A DNA stretch of 64,000 nucleotides from Pontibacter korlensis (GTDB taxonomy: Bacteria; Bacteroidota; Bacteroidia; Cytophagales; Hymenobacteraceae): contig NZ_CP009621.1 of the NCBI RefSeq assembly GCF_000973725.1, positions 1,307,501 through 1,371,500 of the forward strand. Direction: 5' to 3'. Within the stretch, counting starts at the first letter, position 1, and each line of letters starts with the position of its first letter. The position numbers were made by a program, and so were the translations under genes. Of this stretch, positions 59,771-64,000 are shown piece after piece. The notes below the pieces were generated by a model. That model saw nothing but the letters and a program-made list of their open reading frames with translations. It had not been told where the DNA came from and did not search any database.

Positions 59771-60679
59771 ATGGACTTCGGAAAGCTGGCGGACATTAGC
59801 CGCGTAGATTTTACGCTGCCCCCAAACCATCCTGATACACTGCCGCTGCTACAGCAGTCTGGCTCTTATTTAAAGCCGCAGGTATACGTGGGCCTACCTG
59901 TGTGGGTAAACAAAGCGTGGGTGGGCAAGTACTACCCTGCTGGCATCCCGGAGAAGGAGTCGTTGCTGTGGTATGGCAAGCAGTTTAACACTATTGAGCT
60001 TAACAGCACGCATTATCACATTCCAAGTCCCGACACGATTGACCGCTGGCGAAACATGGTGCCACGTGGCTTTAAGTTCTGCCCCAAGTTCCCGCAGCTA
60101 ATCAGCCATGAAGCAGCTTTACGCAGTACGCAAGATGTAACCGCCGCCTTCTGCTCGGCTATTGCAGGGCTTGAGGACAAGCTGGGCGAAGCATTTCTGC
60201 AACTGCCGCCATCCTTTGCACCCAATCAGCTACCTGACCTGGAAGCATTCCTGCAGTTTGTACCTGAGAGTGTACCTCTAACCATTGAGCTGCGCCACCC
60301 AGACTGGTTCGTGGACAACATAGCCAGCATGGAGCTGTTTGAGGTGCTGGAGAAATATAAAGCAGGCACTGTACTAACAGATGTGGCTGGCCGCCGCGAT
60401 GTGCTGCACATGCGCCTTACTACCCCATCGGCTATGATCCGTTTTGTGGGCAATGGTCTCCACCCAACAGATTATACCCGCATTGATGCCTGGGTAGAGC
60501 GCCTGCAGGAGTGGTTCAGCAATGGACTGCGCCAGCTATACTTCTTTGTACATGAACCTGATAATACGCTTGCCCCGGAACTGGAGATTTACCTGGTAGA
60601 GCGCCTAAACAAAGTATGCGGCTTTGACTTAAAACTGCCGAAGAAGTATGTACAACCCGTGCAGGGGGAACTGTTCTGA
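59771..60679 (+). CDS. DUF72 domain-containing protein
   Basis: A 302-aa TIM-barrel-like protein of the DUF72 family. Marks are VYVGLPVWVNKAWVGKYYPA near 38, FNTIELNSTHYHIPS near 75, FKFCPKFPQLISHEA near 100, LEAFLQFVPESVPLTIELRH near 157 and YFFVHEPDNTLAPELE near 260. The catalytic role is not established. It is monocistronic. An inverted repeat (60694-60704 with 60727-60737) follows the stop. Confidence 0.9.
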   Translation: MDFGKLADISRVDFTLPPNHPDTLPLLQQSGSYLKPQVYVGLPVWVNKAWVGKYYPAGIPEKESLLWYGKQFNTIELNSTHYHIPSPDTIDRWRNMVPRGFKFCPKFPQLISHEAALRSTQDVTAAFCSAIAGLEDKLGEAFLQLPPSFAPNQLPDLEAFLQFVPESVPLTIELRHPDWFVDNIASMELFEVLEKYKAGTVLTDVAGRRDVLHMRLTTPSAMIRFVGNGLHPTDYTRIDAWVERLQEWFSNGLRQLYFFVHEPDNTLAPELEIYLVERLNKVCGFDLKLPKKYVQPVQGELF

Positions 60680-60780
60680 AAAAAAGGCAGGAGGTTATAC
60701 ACATTTGCCTACTTAAAACTGTGCATATGTGTATAACTGCGACTATTTTCTATGAAACTTCACTATCTAGAGCATAGCAT

Positions 60781-60819
60781 AAAAAAAGCGGCTACCCCAG
60801 ATGGAGCAGCCGCTTTTAC
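60781..60819 (-). terminator. Terminator of the M16 peptidase operon
   Basis: Arms of 15 bases (60784-60798, 60803-60817) pair completely with two G-U pairs on the minus strand; T run follows. Confidence 0.85.
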
Positions 60820-60836
60820 TTTCTAACAGCTAAACA

Positions 60837-62927
60837 CTATAACTTAAACGTATCATCGCTTAAGCCTTTATTCACTTCAATATTCTGTACCTCTGCTTTA
60901 ATTGTCTGAGGGCCTACAACTGTCTCAGTTACATAAGGGAACTTCACACCATTCACTTCCTTATAGTTGCCATAGGTTTTAGTCTGCGTAATGATGCCTT
61001 GCGGTGTCTCCAGGCTATTCACCTCTTTCAGGCGCAGGCCAGAATCTTTCGCGAAGTAATGGGTGGCTTTCTGGCCATTCGGCTGCGTTACCTCAACAGC
61101 GAAAGCCTCTATACCATCTACACTCTCTACCCCAGTTAGCTTGGTCTTAATGCCAAGCTTGTCGTACTGCAGCATTGGGAACAGGTTAGCCTCCAACTTC
61201 TGCACCTTTAGCTCCTCTGCGGTCATTTCTTTGTTCATGCCTTGCATCGGTGCCTCCATCTTACCTTTGTTGCCGTTGATGATTACACGCTGCATCGGGC
61301 TGTTATTCATCAGCACCTGCACGGCAAACTTATCGTCGCCTTTCTGCTGCTGCTTAAACACTAGCGTCATACCCTGTATGGTAGCGTTGCTTGTAATGCT
61401 TACATCTTTCAGCTTCTCTATATTAGCCTTTCCGCCGATAGCTTTGATGTAGTCATTAATTACCTGCTCTGCCGTTAAGCCAGCAGGAACGCCCATGGCC
61501 TTACGATCTACTTTCTCACCTATTGTGTTATAGTAAGTGATCTGGCTATCATCCTTGTCAAACTTTTTCAGCTTAGCGGCAATCTCAGAAGCATTACCTA
61601 CAGCCAATACATACATCTTATCAGGGTTGATGTATTTCTGCGCCACACGCTGTACATCTTCGGCAGTTACAGCTTCTACCTTTTTCAGGTAGTTTGGATA
61701 ATAGTCTTCCGGCAGGCCATAGCGAGCAGTGTTGATAGCATATACTGCTACCGTAGCCGGGTTCTCTAAGCCGCGGCCGAAGCTACCCATTACATAAGCT
61801 TTTGCATCGCGCAGTTCTTCGTCACTTACGCGCTCGCTGCGAATCTTAGTCAGTTCGTTCATGAACTCAACCACCGCACTGTCGGTAACAGCATTTCGCA
61901 CGTTGGCACTAGCATTAAAGCGGCCCAAGATTTCATCAGAGTTGATAGAAGAATAGGCTCCGTAGGTATAGCCGTGCGTTTCGCGCAGGTTCTGGAACAG
62001 GCGGGCATCCATGCCACCACCTAGTATGTTGTTCATCAAAGATGCCGCTACGGCATCCTCTGCACCTGGCTTCAGGTCGATAGGATTAGTTAGCACCAGT
62101 GAGCTCTGAACTGAGCTTGGGCGATCAACAATCACCACCTGCGTTTGCTCCGGCTGTTGCGGCAGCTCATACTTAGCCTCCTGCACAGTGCCTTTTTGCC
62201 ACTTGCCAAACGATTTCTTCAGGAGCTTTTTCATCTCCTTCGGAGTAACGTCACCTACTACGGCCAGGTAGCCAATGTTTGGCTTATAATAAGTGTTGTA
62301 GTAGTTCTGGATGTCCTGCAGCGTAAAGTTATCTACCGTCTGCTCTGTCATCAACTCCCCATACGGGTGGTCTTTACCGTACAGCACCAAATTATGAGTG
62401 CGGCTGGCAATAGCATCCGGGTTGTCCTTCGACTGTGCCAGACTAGCCTTCATCTGCTTTTTGATCTTGTCCAGCTCCTCCTGCGTAAACTTCGGATTCA
62501 ACAAGGCATCTGTAGTAAGGTCAAGCAGAGTAGGCAGGTGCTTCTTTAAAGAAGAGGCATTAAAACCCGTAGAGGAGAAGCTCAACTCAGCACCAACAAA
62601 GTCAACCTGCTCATCAAACTGGTCTTTAGTTCGGTTAGTAGTACCGGTGCGCATCATTTGTCCGGCAGCCTGTACGTAACCTGCTTTATCGCCTTCCAGA
62701 ATCGGGTCGCGGTCCAGCACCAGCGACAAAGACACTACCGGCTGTTTGTGGTTTTCTACCACGTATACTTTCAGGCCGTTCTTCAAAGTAAAGTGCTCGT
62801 ACTGACCTAGCTCAATTTTAGGAGCGGGCCCCGGAGGCGGTGGTGTTTCTTTAGTTTGTGCCTGTGCCGGCATTACACACATCAGTGCCAGCGCCAGAAA
62901 TGCAGTACTATATAATTTCTTTATCAT
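60837..62927 (-). CDS. M16 family protein, non-zinc subunit, with extra C-terminal domain
   Basis: A 696-aa exported protein; the ATG at 62927 starts the signal MIKKLYSTAFLALALMCVMP AQAQ. Residues about 35-460 are two M16 halves. At the place of the HxxEH zinc motif it reads VQAAGQMMRTGT, so zinc ligands are missing. The second half has the Arg/Tyr signature LRETHGYTYGAYSS. The last 210 residues (AEQVINDYIKAIGGKANIEK to the end) look like a LolA-type lipoprotein-carrier or DUF4292-like beta fold. It follows another M16 gene; the two probably form an active/inactive heterodimer. Confidence 0.9.
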   Translation of the reverse strand: MIKKLYSTAFLALALMCVMPAQAQTKETPPPPGPAPKIELGQYEHFTLKNGLKVYVVENHKQPVVSLSLVLDRDPILEGDKAGYVQAAGQMMRTGTTNRTKDQFDEQVDFVGAELSFSSTGFNASSLKKHLPTLLDLTTDALLNPKFTQEELDKIKKQMKASLAQSKDNPDAIASRTHNLVLYGKDHPYGELMTEQTVDNFTLQDIQNYYNTYYKPNIGYLAVVGDVTPKEMKKLLKKSFGKWQKGTVQEAKYELPQQPEQTQVVIVDRPSSVQSSLVLTNPIDLKPGAEDAVAASLMNNILGGGMDARLFQNLRETHGYTYGAYSSINSDEILGRFNASANVRNAVTDSAVVEFMNELTKIRSERVSDEELRDAKAYVMGSFGRGLENPATVAVYAINTARYGLPEDYYPNYLKKVEAVTAEDVQRVAQKYINPDKMYVLAVGNASEIAAKLKKFDKDDSQITYYNTIGEKVDRKAMGVPAGLTAEQVINDYIKAIGGKANIEKLKDVSITSNATIQGMTLVFKQQQKGDDKFAVQVLMNNSPMQRVIINGNKGKMEAPMQGMNKEMTAEELKVQKLEANLFPMLQYDKLGIKTKLTGVESVDGIEAFAVEVTQPNGQKATHYFAKDSGLRLKEVNSLETPQGIITQTKTYGNYKEVNGVKFPYVTETVVGPQTIKAEVQNIEVNKGLSDDTFKL

Positions 62928-62945
62928 GATTGCTTTCTTTAAGAA

Positions 62946-63060
62946 AGGATACAAGTATCGAGACACAGGACGAAAGACTTATTGTGGTTTTCAAAAATGT
63001 CTGGCCGCGTAGATCGCTTGAGGTTTGTATCTGGATACTTTGTATTACCCTCTTATGTCT
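62946..63060. repeat. Intergenic element related to 24011-24165
   Basis: Starts GGATACAAGTATCGAGACAC-AGGAC and ends near GTATCTGGATACTTTG...TTATGTCT, resembling in order the element at 24011-24165. It fills the gap between the two M16 genes. Confidence 0.45.
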
Positions 63061-63065
63061 AAAGT

Positions 63066-64000
63066 CTATTTCGGTTGAGCTGATTTTGGCAGGTAGTGAA
63101 GCACCACACGATTGTTCTTAGTCAGGTACTCCTTAGCCACGCGCTGGATATCCTCCTTCTTCACGTTCAGGTAACGCTGCAGCTCTGTGTTGATCAGGTT
63201 GGCATCGCCGAAGTACACATGGTAATTTGCCAAGCTCTCGGCTCGACCAGCCACCGTGCTGTTCTGCTGCACAAAATTGCTTTCTACCTGGTTGCGTAGC
63301 TTCTGGAATTCGCGATCAGAGAGTGGCTCTGTCTTTACGCGCTCAATCTCAACATCCATTGCTTGCTCTAGCGCATCTACCTCCACACCCATGTTGGCAA
63401 TGGCAAAAGTCAGGAACAGGCCTGGGTCTTCGGTAGGGAAGGGAATAGAGGCTGCGGCCACTGCTTTCTGCTGTTTGTCTACCAAGGCTTTTGGCAAACG
63501 GGCACTCTCACCACCCGATAGCAGGGTAGTTAGCATAGAGAGGGCGTAGAAATCGTCAGTGCCTTGCTCAGGCACATGGTATGCCTGAATAACTGCTGGC
63601 AGTTGTATGTTGTCATACACTGTTTTGCGACGCTCTTCCGTCTGCTTCGGCTCTACAACGTCTGGGCGCGGGATCTCTCGGGTACCTTTCGGAATGCCTG
63701 AAAAATACTTCTCGATCATCTTGCGAGTTTCCTCTACATTAATGTCGCCAGCCACAGAAAGCGTTGCATTATTCGGCACGTAAAAGGTCTTGTAGAAATC
63801 GCGGAATTCTTCGATGCTGGCTGCGTTCAAATCCTCAAAAGAACCAATAGGCATGGTTTTGTATGGGTGCTTAGTGTAAGCCAACGAGAACACGTTCTCA
63901 CCCATAGAACCGTATGGCTGGTTATCGATACGCTCACGCTTCTCCTCCTGCACTACCTTGCGCTGGGTTTCCACACCAATCTCATCCACCTTAGCGTGCT
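63066..64000 (-). CDS. M16 family metallopeptidase, probable catalytic subunit (partial)
   Basis: The C-terminal 311 residues of an M16 peptidase; the N-terminal part with the expected HxxEH motif lies beyond base 64000. Visible marks are GENVFSLAYTKHPYKTMPIG, IEEFRDFYKTFYVPNNATLS with VAGDI, and LLSGGESARLPKALVDKQQ. The Arg/Tyr signature of the partner is not present at the matching place (ARLPKALVDKQQKAVAA), consistent with this being the zinc-bearing partner of the downstream gene. They are 138 nt apart on one strand. Confidence 0.9.
   Translation of the reverse strand, partial: HAKVDEIGVETQRKVVQEEKRERIDNQPYGSMGENVFSLAYTKHPYKTMPIGSFEDLNAASIEEFRDFYKTFYVPNNATLSVAGDINVEETRKMIEKYFSGIPKGTREIPRPDVVEPKQTEERRKTVYDNIQLPAVIQAYHVPEQGTDDFYALSMLTTLLSGGESARLPKALVDKQQKAVAAASIPFPTEDPGLFLTFAIANMGVEVDALEQAMDVEIERVKTEPLSDREFQKLRNQVESNFVQQNSTVAGRAESLANYHVYFGDANLINTELQRYLNVKKEDIQRVAKEYLTKNNRVVLHYLPKSAQPK

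Noticed and set aside
60694..60737. GTTATACACAT/ATGTGTATAAC inverted repeat after the DUF72 gene as an operator
   Set aside because: It lies downstream of the gene, 22 nt apart, without T run or conserved promoter nearby; most likely a weak terminator or chance.
1..64000. Search for tRNA, rRNA and CRISPR
   Set aside because: No T-loop/acceptor combinations, rRNA-like segments or regularly spaced direct repeats were seen by eye; a covariance search would be needed to exclude weak cases.

Overview
The window looks like chromosome from a member of the Bacteroidota, order Cytophagales, most likely the Hymenobacteraceae (Pontibacter-like; the genus is a guess from protein style). Supporting signs are gliding/type IX secretion genes (gldK, gldL and a PorP/SprF protein), Bacteroidota promoters (TTTG, 19 nt, TAnnTTTG), DUF4271/DUF4286/DUF4175/DUF4159 proteins, a FadL-type porin and a TonB receptor with an N-terminal carboxypeptidase-regulatory-like domain. 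No rRNA, tRNA or CRISPR was seen.

Layout. 1-2.9 kb: type IX secretion genes (minus strand). 3-7.7 kb: hemD with a DUF4271 membrane protein, then a sugar isomerase, lipB and a small conserved protein, and YraN. 7.7-9.2 kb: repeats and a MORN-like lipoprotein. 9.36-11.16 kb: a complete IS1182-family insertion sequence. 11.2-16.8 kb: htpG, then a His-rich exported protein, TonB receptor and lipoprotein that look like one metal-uptake unit. 16.8-25.2 kb: YdeI-like, DUF4286, acetyltransferase, acyl-ACP thioesterase, prolyl oligopeptidase, 2OG-Fe(II) oxygenase and nucleotidyltransferase genes, many closed by clear hairpin terminators. 25.4-27.3 kb: LemA and two TPM-domain genes. 27.9-31.9 kb: a hybrid histidine kinase convergent with an NtrC-type regulator. 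32.1-42.0 kb: paired PepSY-like secreted proteins, polA, an SGNH lipoprotein with a FadL porin, a TrxR-like flavoprotein, cyanophycinase and a sterol-desaturase-family enzyme. 42.36-42.97 kb: three tandem very small genes. 43-45.7 kb: an outer-membrane protein, arfB, an alpha/beta-hydrolase pseudogene and a site-2 protease. 45.7-55.6 kb: a minus-strand DUF4159/MoxR/DUF58/BatA/DUF4175 cluster. 55.7-64 kb: a TldD/PmbA pair, RlpA, DUF72 and two M16 peptidases.

The strongest non-gene signals are: (i) a dispersed intergenic element of about 240 nt present three times, one copy with its middle removed; (ii) the heptamer AAGTATA/TATACTT, which recurs far above expectation in genes and gaps on both strands; (iii) several further short repeat families in gaps. 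The strongest gene-level oddities are the three small genes at 42.4-43.0 kb, a decayed alpha/beta hydrolase, and an M16 subunit that has lost its zinc motif and carries an extra C-terminal domain.
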